A DNA stretch of 64,000 nt from Aspergillus flavus (taxonomy: Eukaryota; Ascomycota; Eurotiomycetes; Eurotiales; Aspergillaceae): the NCBI RefSeq assembly GCF_009017415.1, contig NC_092406.1, positions 62,001-126,000 of the forward strand. Direction: 5' to 3'. Position numbers and translations under genes: made by a program. Under the pieces are notes generated by a model. It saw only the letters and a list, made by a program, of their open reading frames with translations. It made no database searches and had not been told where the DNA came from. Positions 50,501 to 60,486 of the stretch are shown piece by piece. Position 1 is the first letter of the stretch, and every line of letters starts with the position of its first letter.

Positions 50501-51307
50501 ACTCGACGTGAGCAATGGCTTGATACTAGCCAGCGTGCTGATCATGGCCTTCGTATCCTGCATCGTCTCATTGTCAAAGAACCCAGAGGCCTGGCTGACC
50601 AGCGTGGTGGCATCCGTAATGAACGATGGTGTGAACAGGCTTAGAACGTTCTTGATACCGTCCTCGATCTCCGAGCGAGCAGAGCTACCACCAGACCCGC
50701 TGCCACCCAGTAGACCTGATAGGAGGTCTTCCAGATCAACCCCTGAGCTGCTCGTAGTCGCTGTCGGCGTCGACCCGGCGCTCTTTTCGGTTACTGTGGT
50801 CTTCTCAGAGACGGTCGAGGTTGTGGGAACGTTGACAGTGGCGGAAAGCGATACGGTCGGGAGAACATCGCCCAGAGATAATGGAAGTGTAGGAACTGGG
50901 ATGTTCAATCCCTCCGTGCTTTGGTCGCTTTCTGCTACTGTGGATTGTGCACTGTTGCTGCCATCGCCAGTGGCAGCCGGTTCCTGTGCTGCACTGGAAG
51001 GTAGGATGTTGGCTGCGCTCACTACGGCTGGCTCCTGAGTCGCACTGTTGCTGTCTTCGCCAGCTGCAGTCGACTGTTGGGCTGCATTGTCAGGCAAGAT
51101 GTTTGCGGCGCTCATCACAGCTGGCTCCTGAGTCACACTATTGTTGCCATCACCAGCTGCAGCCGATGCCTGCGCCGCATTGACAGGCAGGATGTTAGCT
51201 GCACTCATCGCAGCCGATCCCTGAGTCGCATTGTTATTATCCGAGTCCGGAGATGTGACTGCAATCGCTGCGAGCAGCAATGGGGAAAATAGAGAAACAG
51301 CCCTCAT
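47515..51307 (-). CDS. giant secreted protein with about 37-residue leucine/proline repeats
   Basis: Two exons (47609-51307 and 47515-47553) sum to 3,738 nt, 1,245 residues. The short second exon restores LLPLLTNILGSI and a TGA; reading through the intron would give an unrelated tail. Residues 1-18 are a signal peptide. Residues 30-135 hold three copies of an Ala-rich unit (SAANILPxxAAQ, about 34 residues), then a Ser/Thr-rich region to about 200. The rest is a tandem array of amphipathic units of about 37 residues of the form LTPELIsaLESVLdAVPGLInSLLPLVPdLvnLvqKv, with divergent 35-40-residue versions toward both ends. There are no obvious cysteines in the repeats. It is likely all-helical and extracellular or wall-attached, with possible hydrophobin-like or lipid-binding surface activity. 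Function is unknown. Confidence 0.85.
48600..49720 (-). repeat. coding tandem repeats, 111-bp unit
   Basis: About ten near-identical 111-bp units inside the giant secreted-protein gene. In the most regular part, units alternate between type A (ELISALESVLDAVPGLIN...PDLVNL) and type B (ELLQTLESLLDAVPGLLN...PKIEDLLQ), giving a 222-bp higher-order period. Confidence 0.85.
50930..51235 (-). repeat. coding tandem repeats, about 102-bp unit
   Basis: Three copies of an Ala/Ser/Asn-rich unit (SAANILP...AAQ...AAGDG.NS.TQEPA) near the N-terminus of the secreted repeat protein. Confidence 0.8.
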
Positions 51308-52041
51308 CCTGCGAAGAGATTGGGACTTTCACTAGCCTGGATGAGCTCCGCAATACCCCAGGAAGCAAGCAGGAGCTGACTACCCTTATTAGTAGTCCGC
51401 CAGGGGCAGACCTTGCCGAGGACCAAGTGCATCACAACAGACAACAGACTAATTGTCCTAACCTTTACCCTGCATGAAGAGTCCTTGGCGCTCTCCGCAC
51501 AGTCTTCCTAGGCGAGTCATTTTCCCTCAAGAAGCTGCCTTCGCCTAGGTAGACAGCAAGAGGCACGGGCAGTCGTGTATTCTCGTGCGGGGACCAACGA
51601 TGATGCCATATTTTGCCTCGCACTACTTGACCGCGGCCAAGCTATGAAGACGGTCAGCGATTGGAGATCGAGATCAGCGCATGTAAGCGAATCCCATCAC
51701 CTCCTCTACATAAATAAAGACCTAACTTCTTCTACCGGCCCCACTGCCGCGGACCGATGAGCCGAAAGTCTAAAGGGAGAGGAGAATTCAAACACCATCA
51801 TGAGGAAAGCTGGGGAAGCGATGTTGATCTCTCGTGGACTGCGGGGTAATTAGACTCTAACTGACTCGCTTGAAGACTATCTGCCGAGTGAAATTAACTC
51901 GGCTTATCTGATAGCTGCCTCCTGCGAGGTGGAGATATCACCGGCCACTCACACGCTAGGGCTTTGCATTTCTGAACTACTATAGGAGGAAAAATCGCCA
52001 GGATCATCTCTTGTCATTAACACTAGCTCATTAATCATTCA
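51308..52041. other. intergenic region
   Basis: Upstream of the secreted repeat gene and downstream of the DUF3712 gene, same strand. No coding region supported. Confidence 0.5.
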
Positions 52042-53460
52042 TTAATTATCACTAACTACGCGCATATTCGGGCTGGACGACAAGTCTGTGTCCCGCAAAG
52101 CGTCGGTCACATTCTGCATCACATCGGGATTCGACGACACCAAGGTGGAGATGGTCCCAAACAGCACCTTGAGAATGGGCACGTTGGCGCTGATGGTCAG
52201 GTTATTCAGCACCTTCTCAAAGTAGGGGATATGCTCCCCCTCGTAGATAGTCGACTGGCCGGATGCCGAGATCATCACATTCCCTTGGCTCAGGGCATTT
52301 GTCTCGGCGGCCAAAATGGGTGCGATGTTCTTGATCGCGTTTGGAATATCTACCACTGCACGCAAAGGGACTGAGTTATTTCCGGGCTTCAGCAGCACGT
52401 TGTTGATAGTACCATTGCCTAAAATGATATCATCGATCTTAAGATCGAGAGTGACATTTCCCTGTACGAGAAATCAGTCGCTGAAGTCCAACAGACAGGC
52501 CGGTGGTGTAGCTTACCAGAGCAAAGGTAACAACAGAGTAGTTTGGCAATGTTGCCTGTCCGAGCAGGTTCGAACCATCGGCCTCTGGTGGGAGAACCAC
52601 TCCAGCATTGTCAATAGAGAAGCCCTTCAACATGTTGAGTCCTGAAATGCCGGAGGTTAATGCTAGTGGATCAGCGAGGGCGCAGCAGCACCACTTACCA
52701 TTTAGTTCTATATCTTTGTCCAGTTTCAGAGGGACTTTGATCTTTCCCAGGTGAGCTGTCGCCTTCCCGTAAGCCGATAGCTTGAACCGTTCCGAGTAAA
52801 CCGCATTGGACAAGAACGTAGTGAACTGGTCCTGGTCCTGGATTTTAGTCGTCTGATTGGTGATGGTGATATCTGATTTCCCTTTCAGGCGGAGTCCTTC
52901 GAGCGGAACCGTCACGTACGGTTTCATTGGCTTCACACCTCGATTGAATAGACTCAGGTTGAATGCATCGATTCGAACACTGAGTCCGAGTGGAACGCTG
53001 AGAGAGGCAGACAGCGAAAACGTTAGGCCATCAGGGGTTGGTTGCATGATAGCGGCCGAGTGGATTGGTATGCTGGCATCATTGACCAACCTCTGTGCAA
53101 TCGCTGGGATAATGACGAGAAAGCTAACCGTGAGTATTAGCAATGTTCCCTCTTTTCCACAGATAACGCATTCACAGAAAGGCGGTGGTCTTACAAAACA
53201 GGCAGGAAGATTGCCAGGAATATAAACCCCAGGAGGCCATAACACAGCCAGTACCGCTTAAAGTGCTTGAAGATGCGAGGCCAAAAGCCCTTGGGCTTAT
53301 TGTATCGGAGGTCTTTGGACCTCGCTCCCAGAGCAGTACTGCCACGAGGCCCTGCCCCTTCGCCATCACGCTGCTTCTCCTTGCCTGGGGAGTCGGAATC
53401 CATAGACTCTCTCCAGACACTAGAGCTCTCAAAGGGCCTTTCCGACTCACCGATAGCCAT
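52042..53460 (-). CDS. DUF3712-family type II membrane protein
   Basis: Four exons (53195-53460, 52699-53123, 52517-52641, 52042-52461) sum to 1,236 nt, 411 residues. A charged cytosolic N-terminus of about 75 residues precedes one membrane helix (YGLLGFIFLAIFLPVFFLVIIPAIAQ). The luminal or extracellular part is beta-rich with LEA-like segments: SLSVPLGLSVRIDAFNLSLF, KVPLKLDKDIELNG, FALGNVTLDLKIDDIILGNGTINN, LTISANVPILKVLFGTI. Several N-glycosylation sites (NLS, NQT, NVT, NGT, NNS, NLT) support that side being outside the cytosol. Proteins of this family in fungi are vacuolar or surface membrane proteins; yeast Tag1 is a distant relative. It lies between the repeat gene and oxygenase copy 2. 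Confidence 0.82.
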
Positions 53461-53846
53461 GGGGTCTCACAAATCGCAAATCCCACTCTAGAGATTATCT
53501 GCAGCGTACAAGACGGAGCTCCCAGTGCGCAAGAGGCAAAAGGGAATGGCTATGGCAAGTGTAACAAGTATAGCAGGAGTGCGGGGGATAAACATTTTAT
53601 CAGTCCAAGTGGGAATCTGGGGACGACTAACCGCCGCAAACACTATCATATTGAACATCTTGGCTACCACGATCCTCTGATCATCACTGAGTCAAAAACA
53701 AGCTTGCTCTGATTGGATTAGTCTGCTATAGGCAGAGTACGGAAAGGTCGGAGTCTGTTCATTCTTGTGCCTTGGGATATTGTCGGCTCGCAATGGTAAC
53801 GAGGATATTGAGCCCTAGGAACACTCTACCTTGGCTGACTCTGGCC

Positions 53847-53877
53847 AAAAAATAAAAATAAAAATAAAATAAAATAA
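53847..53877 (+). repeat. A-rich microsatellite (AAAAT type)
   Basis: Interrupted AAAAT/AAAATA units in a run, flanked by normal sequence. Confidence 0.8.
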
Positions 53878-54248
53878 GGGCAGATCTCAGGCCTCGTGAT
53901 GGCACTACCTAGGTTAGCACCTTGGAGGTAGGACTTAGTAATTTCGTCACTTCGATTCGTTTCCTTGAATTAGGTTTTTCCATCTGAAGGATTTACCCTA
54001 TCGATACTCACAATTTGACTTTGTCAGATGTGTCCTAGAGGCTGTGCATTGCTGCAGGCGTGCCTCGGACCGTTTACCACGGAACAAAATCCTTCCAGCG
54101 CCAATTTAATTTATTGAGCTTGATTAATTTATCCCTCTTGTTTCCCCGCAGATCCACGCCTCGGACTGCAGACCGCGGTCGTGGAATTAAATTCGTGGAT
54201 GACAGTCGCTACAGTCTTTGTGTGTGGCCAAATCCGTAGGATAAAGGG

Positions 54249-54257
54249 TTATATATA
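54249..54257 (+). promoter_or_regulatory. TATA-like box of MpaB-family gene copy 2
   Basis: TTATATATA about 100 bases before the ATG at 54358, a spacing close to that of copy 1. Confidence 0.45.
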
Positions 54258-54357
54258 CGAAAGCCATGCTGCGATATCTCGCTCTTGCGATGGAGTGGGA
54301 TTCTGTGTGCAAAGTTTCTACTAGCACGCGTTATCTACATTCTTGAAAAGCCTCACA

Positions 54358-55275
54358 ATGGCCAAAACAGAAGTTCCAAGAGCCACTACGCCTGACTCGG
54401 AGGAGTCCAAGCGAGACGACACCCCGGAGCCATGGCAATCCAGTATCTCGGAAAAGCCCACTCTGAACATGGTGCCGGACGACGAGCTGCTTGACTCCCT
54501 ACAAAGTACGGAGAATGTGCAGAAGATCGTGCGAGAAGGCGTTTTGCTCGCCACCGGGGCTGCAGCCATCCTCTTGCAAGTTGCCATGCCCGGCGTCGCG
54601 AAGGGCGTCGATAATCACAGCAGCTTTGCCTACCGGCCCCTCCACCGTCTGCGGACAACGTTGACCTTCGTCTACTGCATGGCATTCGGCACCAAGGACG
54701 AAAAGCGCGCCATCATCTCCATGGTCAATCGTGCCCACGCCGAGGTCAAAGGCCCGGATTATTCGGCGGATGACCCGCACCTTCAGATGTGGGTGGCAGC
54801 CACCTTGTATGCCAGTGGCATCTTCATGTATGAGGAGGTCTACGGCACCATGGAGCCCCGCAACGCGGATATGATCTATCGAGAATACTCCGTCCTGGCG
54901 CGGTCCCTGCGTGTGCCACAGGAGATCTGGCCCAAGGACCGAAAGGCCTTCTGGCGCTACTGGGACAAGACGGTGGCCAACCTGGAAGTTACCGATCACG
55001 CCCGCAATATCGCCCAGGACCTGCTGTATAACAAGGAGTTGTTCCTGCCCCTGCGTATGGGTCTGCCCTTTGTGCGCTTGATGACAGCTCAGATGCTACC
55101 CCAGCGTCTGCGCGTCGAGTATGGCATGAGCGACGGACGTCTGCGGCGCTCGATCTATAAATCGGTGATTCTGGGAGCCAAGATTGCATACCCTATCATC
55201 CCGCGATTCATCCGGACCGTCCCCATGAAGTACTACATGAGAGACATGCGTCGTCGGTTGAGAAGGATGGCCTAA
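54358..55275 (+). CDS. MpaB-family (DUF2236) oxygenase-like protein, copy 2
   Basis: One exon of 305 residues from ATG 54358. Landmarks are VLLATGAAAILLQVAMPGVAKGVDNHSSF, YCMAFGTKDEKRAIISMVNRAH, DPHLQMWVAATLYASGIFMYEE, IWPKDRKAFWRYWDKTV and a basic C-terminus (YYMRDMRRRLRRMA). All have counterparts in copy 1 at 45990. Unlike copy 1, the IAHP position reads VAMP, so a His that is conserved in much of the family is Met here; whether that His is a heme ligand in this subfamily is not known to me. The N-terminal 55 residues are polar and unrelated to copy 1. It lies between the DUF3712 gene and a small membrane protein, on the same strand as regulator copy 2. Confidence 0.85.
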   Translation: MAKTEVPRATTPDSEESKRDDTPEPWQSSISEKPTLNMVPDDELLDSLQSTENVQKIVREGVLLATGAAAILLQVAMPGVAKGVDNHSSFAYRPLHRLRTTLTFVYCMAFGTKDEKRAIISMVNRAHAEVKGPDYSADDPHLQMWVAATLYASGIFMYEEVYGTMEPRNADMIYREYSVLARSLRVPQEIWPKDRKAFWRYWDKTVANLEVTDHARNIAQDLLYNKELFLPLRMGLPFVRLMTAQMLPQRLRVEYGMSDGRLRRSIYKSVILGAKIAYPIIPRFIRTVPMKYYMRDMRRRLRRMA

Positions 55276-55746
55276 TGCGTTACGACCAGTTTTGTCATGT
55301 TTGATGATTATTCCCTCATTTCCATGCAGTCTGCGCTGTGTTTCTGTTTCTATTCATTGGCTCTACTGGCACTCTCGACCCTCACAGTCAATGTGCCAAG
55401 TACGCTCTCTGTATTACTCTCATGAATAGGCCGTTTTGCCCTCGACTTTTCGATAGGTTATGTATTTACGCGTATTCAACCAGACTGAAAAATGAATTAA
55501 CTACAAATCAAATCGCTTTAATGGGTATTGTAGCACTTTGGAAAATTGTAACATATGAACGATTACGGCACGTTAGGTTTATCCACAAAGAAGACTTATG
55601 TATACATGTTGATCCAGAGGTCCTAGATAGACTTATGGCCAGATTGATAAAAGCCAGATAATGAGTCTACCCAAAGTGCGAGACCAAGAATCACCGCACT
55701 ATAAAGGCAGCACCCAGTATGAGCCTCAGGAAACCACTGTGACGAG
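55276..55746. other. intergenic region
   Basis: 3' side of oxygenase copy 2 and of the small membrane protein gene. No gene supported. Confidence 0.5.
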
Positions 55747-55980
55747 TTAGCTTAGTTCATTCAGCTCAGCATGGAATGACTTACTGTACAGGTAGACGAC
55801 AGCAAGGAAGACAATCCACGAGAGTGTCCAGCACAGGACTCCCTCCAGATGATTCCTGAGTCGTGGCCATGCATATGATTGTTCAAACCAGCCGAGTCTA
55901 CCTGGGTAGTCGGCCGCCTCGAGGTCCACCTCCTCTTTGGCATGTGGAATATTCAGAAATTCCTGCTTCACTTGTCCCAT
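55747..55980 (-). CDS. small single-pass membrane protein
   Basis: An open frame of 77 residues: a polar N-terminus with acidic patches, then one hydrophobic helix (WTLSWIVFLAVVYLY). A good donor (GTAAGT) follows the helix codons, so an intron may end the protein as YLYMVS. No homologue is recognised. The composition and clear helix make it more than a random frame, but support is modest. Confidence 0.45.
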   Translation of the reverse strand: MGQVKQEFLNIPHAKEEVDLEAADYPGRLGWFEQSYAWPRLRNHLEGVLCWTLSWIVFLAVVYLYSKSFHAELNELS

Positions 55981-56725
55981 GATTTAGTGCCAGACTCTCG
56001 TCGTGGGAAGGGGATTTGAGGAACAAGGGGTTGGAGGAACGAGACGTGATTTCTTGAAAGAAAACGAGTGCCGTGATCAGGGTTGAATTAATGAAGGCAG
56101 TTATCGCCTGAGCGCAATGGGCCAGGCGGGTTCAGAACATAAGGACAAGGAAGACATCGCCGGCTCCTATCACCTATCCCCCCATAAATGTGGTCAATAG
56201 GTAGATCAAGACGGTGTGCACAGACAACGCCGCTGCATCTTCACACGACACTAGCAGAATGATCATCACCCGATTCGCTAGATGAGCAGAATGGTCCGAG
56301 GAGAACCCCGCAGGTCGATCATAGCCTGTCGCTGCCAATTAAGATTTCCCCCGCGGGGGATATTGCCTACCGCGGGCCGCAAGACTAGACTGGGCTCTGA
56401 TTCAACAAGAGTCAGGCGCGTGCTGAATAGTATTGGAGCAGATTGGAGATGCCCCAGAAACGCACACCTGGGGAAAGGATCGTGTGTGACGCGGCAATCA
56501 GCCATGGCCGTTCAGAGTACGAAAGGCAGGTCAGCAGGAAAGCCCTGGTTCATATCTAACCGCTGGACAGCCTTTGGAACACCCCAAAGCCGCTGAATTT
56601 TCACAGCTGTCATATCTGCTGCTCGTTGCGATCGCTGTTGCGCGCCATATTCCAAAGTTCAGAGATTCTATTCATTCGGATTCTCTTACACTGATTAGCC
56701 GCACTAGCTCGTCTCCTGAGATACC
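55981..56725. other. divergent intergenic region
   Basis: Between the small membrane protein (minus) and regulator copy 2 (plus). No gene supported. Confidence 0.5.
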
Positions 56726-59407
56726 ATGTACCAGACTAAAGGCCCTCGGCCAACGGAGAAGCGTATCCGAAGGGCGGCTGCGGCCTGCTACCGGTGCCAT
56801 GCACGCAAGGTGCGCTGCGATGCATCGATTCTCGGCTATCCCTGCACGAACTGCGTGCTCGACGGCAGAACGGACTGTACTCTGCGCCCCAACGCTACCA
56901 CACGTTTCAAGAATCTGAAACAGAGCCAGCGTCGGAACACTGTCCAGGGTTTGGTGAAGCCCAATGAGGAGGAACATACCACCCTGAATAGCAGCGGAGA
57001 GCCCTGCGAAACCACTCCCCAATCCGCCATGTTGCCACGAGCCTCTGGGTTCCCCGAACTGTTAGAGTCGCCCCGCCAGACCGAAACAATATACGAGTGT
57101 GAGTCTAATGCTTCGACTCAGATACTGGACCCACTGTCGGTGAGCTCGCCTCGGATGAGACTGGACAGTCTCGGGGCTAGTTCTTCTGGGCAACACTTTA
57201 TAGATCTCAATGCCTTATCTCTGCTTCCGATGAGCGATGCGCATATTCTCGTGACAGGTGGCTGTCTGGACATGCCCCCCAAGTCTGCGATGGATGTTTT
57301 CCTCATGAAATACTTCCTCCTCGTGCATCCGTCGGTCCCCATCTTGAATGAAGTCGAGTTTTGGAACACATATCTCCAATCAGAGGACACCAACTACGCA
57401 CCGAAAATCTCCCTCTTTGTATTTCAAGCCATGCTTCTTTCGAGCTGCGCAGTATGTGCCCTACTCCATCATGTGGCCGCGTGACCTCAAATTAACCATG
57501 GACATGATGTTGCAGTTTGTGCCCGTCGAGGTCATCCAGCAATGTGGCTTCAACGATGCATGCGAAGCGAGAAGAACGTTTTATCACCGCGCCAAGGTAT
57601 GTCTTGCCTTGATTTCTATCCATGCCGAGAAGAAGATTGTCCAGCTACTAATGTGCGCTCGGCAATACAGATGCTGTACGATACTAACTTCGAGAGCGAC
57701 CCCTTAGCACGAGCCCAAGGCGCCCTGCTGCTGACCTTCCATACCACAGCTGAAGACCCCCAAGCAACGATGACCTGGAACATGTGCGCCATCCACAATG
57801 CAACCGCTACAGGCTTGGGTCTCCATCCTTCGCTCCAGGATCCCAATAGGTGTGCCAAGAAACGACTGTGGTGGTCTATCTTTGTCCGCGATCGCTTCTT
57901 GTGGCTTGGCCGCCACCGTCGGCCTCAGTTCACCTCCGCGAACTTCAGCTTGAACATTGACTATCTACAGGAGGAAGAAATGACCAATGAAATCACCATG
58001 TCCCCGTTTTATGAGCCCAATGTCAAGCGCCTCCTGCTGAAAGTGTTCCAGGCCCAATGCCGGCTGGCTGTGATCCTGACGGATGTCATCACCATTTCGT
58101 TCTCGGCATCGGACGGGGATGCTCCGCGTTTATCACTTCAGGAGCTGGATATATATCTCACAAGGATTAAGCAGCTACGAGCGGGGCTCGCTCAGTGGGA
58201 AGAAACGGTTTACTCCCCTTTGCATCATACTGGCATCGCTGAGCTGGGGACGGTTGGAATTATCATCAATCTAACTGCTTTGCACTACCAGTGAGTGACT
58301 ATCGGTGAACATGATACGGTGATCTCGCTCACAAGATTGATAGAACCGCTCGCATGGTCCTAGGCAATTATGAAACGCTCCTTGTCGAAAGCCACCTCGA
58401 TATGATCCAAGATCGCTCGGCGTCAATCCTGTTGCCTGTGGCCAAGGAATTGAAAGATGCCGTATTTCAGATCACCCAGAAGCTTGGTTATTTCAGCTCA
58501 AGGAACCTAACGGAACATATCCCATTGAGTGTGTAAGTTCTGAGAGGCTTTGCCCCGCTCTTTGCAACAGACCCTAGCTCAAGTTTGAGATCCAAATCCA
58601 GGCGAGAATGCCGCCCAGACGGACCGTTTTCTCTTAACTGACCAGTACTAAAGGCTTGCTTATTGTGGCACTCCAATGGTGCTTGCGGCGATAGATGTCA
58701 AGCTGTCTATGTCGTATTCGGACATGATTGATCGGAAACGTACTCTTGACAAATGCTCCGAAGTCATAGATCAATCACGGAGAGTGTACGACGTCACCGA
58801 ACTATTCTCCCAAGGCACGAATCAAATCCTACACCTGGCATACGCCATTACCAAAAACCTGCTTCTAGAAAGCAATGTGCCAGAGACGGGCGCATCGCTG
58901 CTCGAAGACTCAAAATGCCTCGAAGGTAATGAGCTAGAGATGAAAGGGCGTGATAAGCTTTTGTCTCCTGCATTTAAAAGGCTGCGCATAAGAGGTTGGG
59001 CCGAGGCGTTCCTGAAATACCCCCGTGCATATCTCTTGATATCAACGTGTATTGATTCTAGCCTTGCAACTGGCCGCCTTCCACGAAACGAGCTCCTTCC
59101 GCCGATAATCAGAGACACGACGTACGTGATTCTGGGACTTCCAAAGCTTCCGTGGACAATACGGCTTGCCACCGGGGCCACAAGCGTGCCCACTGAGGAG
59201 AGCGTGCAGAAGGATCAACGTCGGTTAAGAGGTCGACCGGAAAGTGTGTCTCTCAACGATACATGGTATTTAAGCCTACTTCAAAATGTCGACGCAGACC
59301 CGTCTCTTTTTGATGCTTGCGCACTCGATGGAGGATCACGTAACGGCAATGTCGAGACCACTATAAAATATCTCACGGACGATAATCATGCAACCGTCAC
59401 TTCTTGA
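56726..59407 (+). CDS. Zn2Cys6 transcription factor, copy 2 of a paralogous pair
   Basis: Five exons (56726-57451, 57516-57596, 57671-58290, 58344-58532, 58654-59407) sum to 2,370 nt, 789 residues. The zinc cluster is CYRCHARKVRC...CTNCVLDGRTDC near residue 20. The regulatory domain reads MKYFLLVHPSVPILNEVEFW, GFNDACEARRTFYHRAK, RAQGALLLTFHTTAEDPQ and KKRLWWSIFVRDRFLWL, each with a counterpart in copy 1 at 40629. Introns after LSSCA, after HRAK, in HYQ and before VLAA match copy 1, which points to duplication rather than convergence. Copy 1 has an extra intron just after the zinc cluster. Likely a regulator of the genes between the two copies. Confidence 0.87.
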
Positions 59408-60486
59408 AACTGAGGCTATTTCAGCGCTATGCTCCGGGAACGAGTATGTGAAAGATGTTGGCCCATGCCACCAGGACACGAGCGTTCCGCCTGGGTGTTC
59501 ATGAGTAAAGGGTAGCCCATTGGGATGTAGCGTGTATAATCGCAAGTACTCGTCTGGGGTTTCTGGATTAATGTTGATGTGATTGACCGATGCAACAATC
59601 AGAGCTCGCACGGTGAAAAACACAAGTTGCGAGCCTACTGTATTGAGAGAAGGGAGTGGATCAAATTGTTTGTTTGTTTGTTTGCCTCATCCTTGTTGGG
59701 GTTAGGGTGGCCTTGGGGTTCAACCCTGCATCAAACTAAATATGATATGTTGACGATTTACCCTCCTGGAAAGCGCAGAGGATCACCGGTTTGAGTGTAC
59801 ACTCTATAAATGATTGTTTCTGGCTCCTCAGTCTTATTACTTTATACAGACACAGAGTTGCTTAGCAAGGTAATATCGGTAGAATCAAGCATCATCGCGC
59901 AGATATATATATACACAGGCCGAGAAGGACAGATGAACAAGACAACATAGTTAACCGCTTATCTCAATTGAATGAGTCTCATAACGACAACACTACCACT
60001 AATAGCTCAAAGCATACTACTCTGGAAAACCCGATATGAAGTATGTTGCAAATTATGTAGTTTATCTTGTTTCCCAGGAGACTATTGTCTCGGGTGGTGC
60101 GCCAGAAACGCACCAGCTTGGTGGAACGACGTCCAAACACCGCAAGTAGACACATGCAATGCTCTCCAGGTTTCAATAATGGTGTGGTCTAGATCAATCA
60201 TCCGCGACTTCAATAATAACAAGAGCTACTCCGTAGTTGTAATTGTCAGAACAAAGCTGGACCGCTCCGTCTATATCTAGTCCAATGACGGTCATGTGAT
60301 CCAGATGAGGGGTTACACTGCCTGAGGCATCAAGAATCCTAATCAGGTGCGCCTATGAATATTAGGAGTTGAGTAGCTCCTTCATCTCCTCTACATCAAC
60401 AACAACGTCTATTTGCTGAGCACGCGTGGCATTGACCGAGGAAACCGTACTTTAACATTCTCGCCTGATTAATTGAAACGGTTCCA
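59408..60486. other. intergenic region
   Basis: About 1.1 kb between two same-strand regulators. An open frame at 59972-60280 has no motif. A TTTG repeat lies at about 59669-59682. Confidence 0.5.

Larger units (their letters stand above)
53461..54357. other. divergent intergenic region
   Basis: Shared upstream region of DUF3712 (minus) and oxygenase copy 2 (plus). It contains an A/T microsatellite and a TATA-like box. A short open frame (53488-53670, minus) has no motif. Confidence 0.55.

Noticed and set aside
40629..59407. Simple inverted duplication of one gene block
   Set aside because: The order is mirrored but all four duplicated genes keep the same strand, so a single inverted duplication does not explain it.
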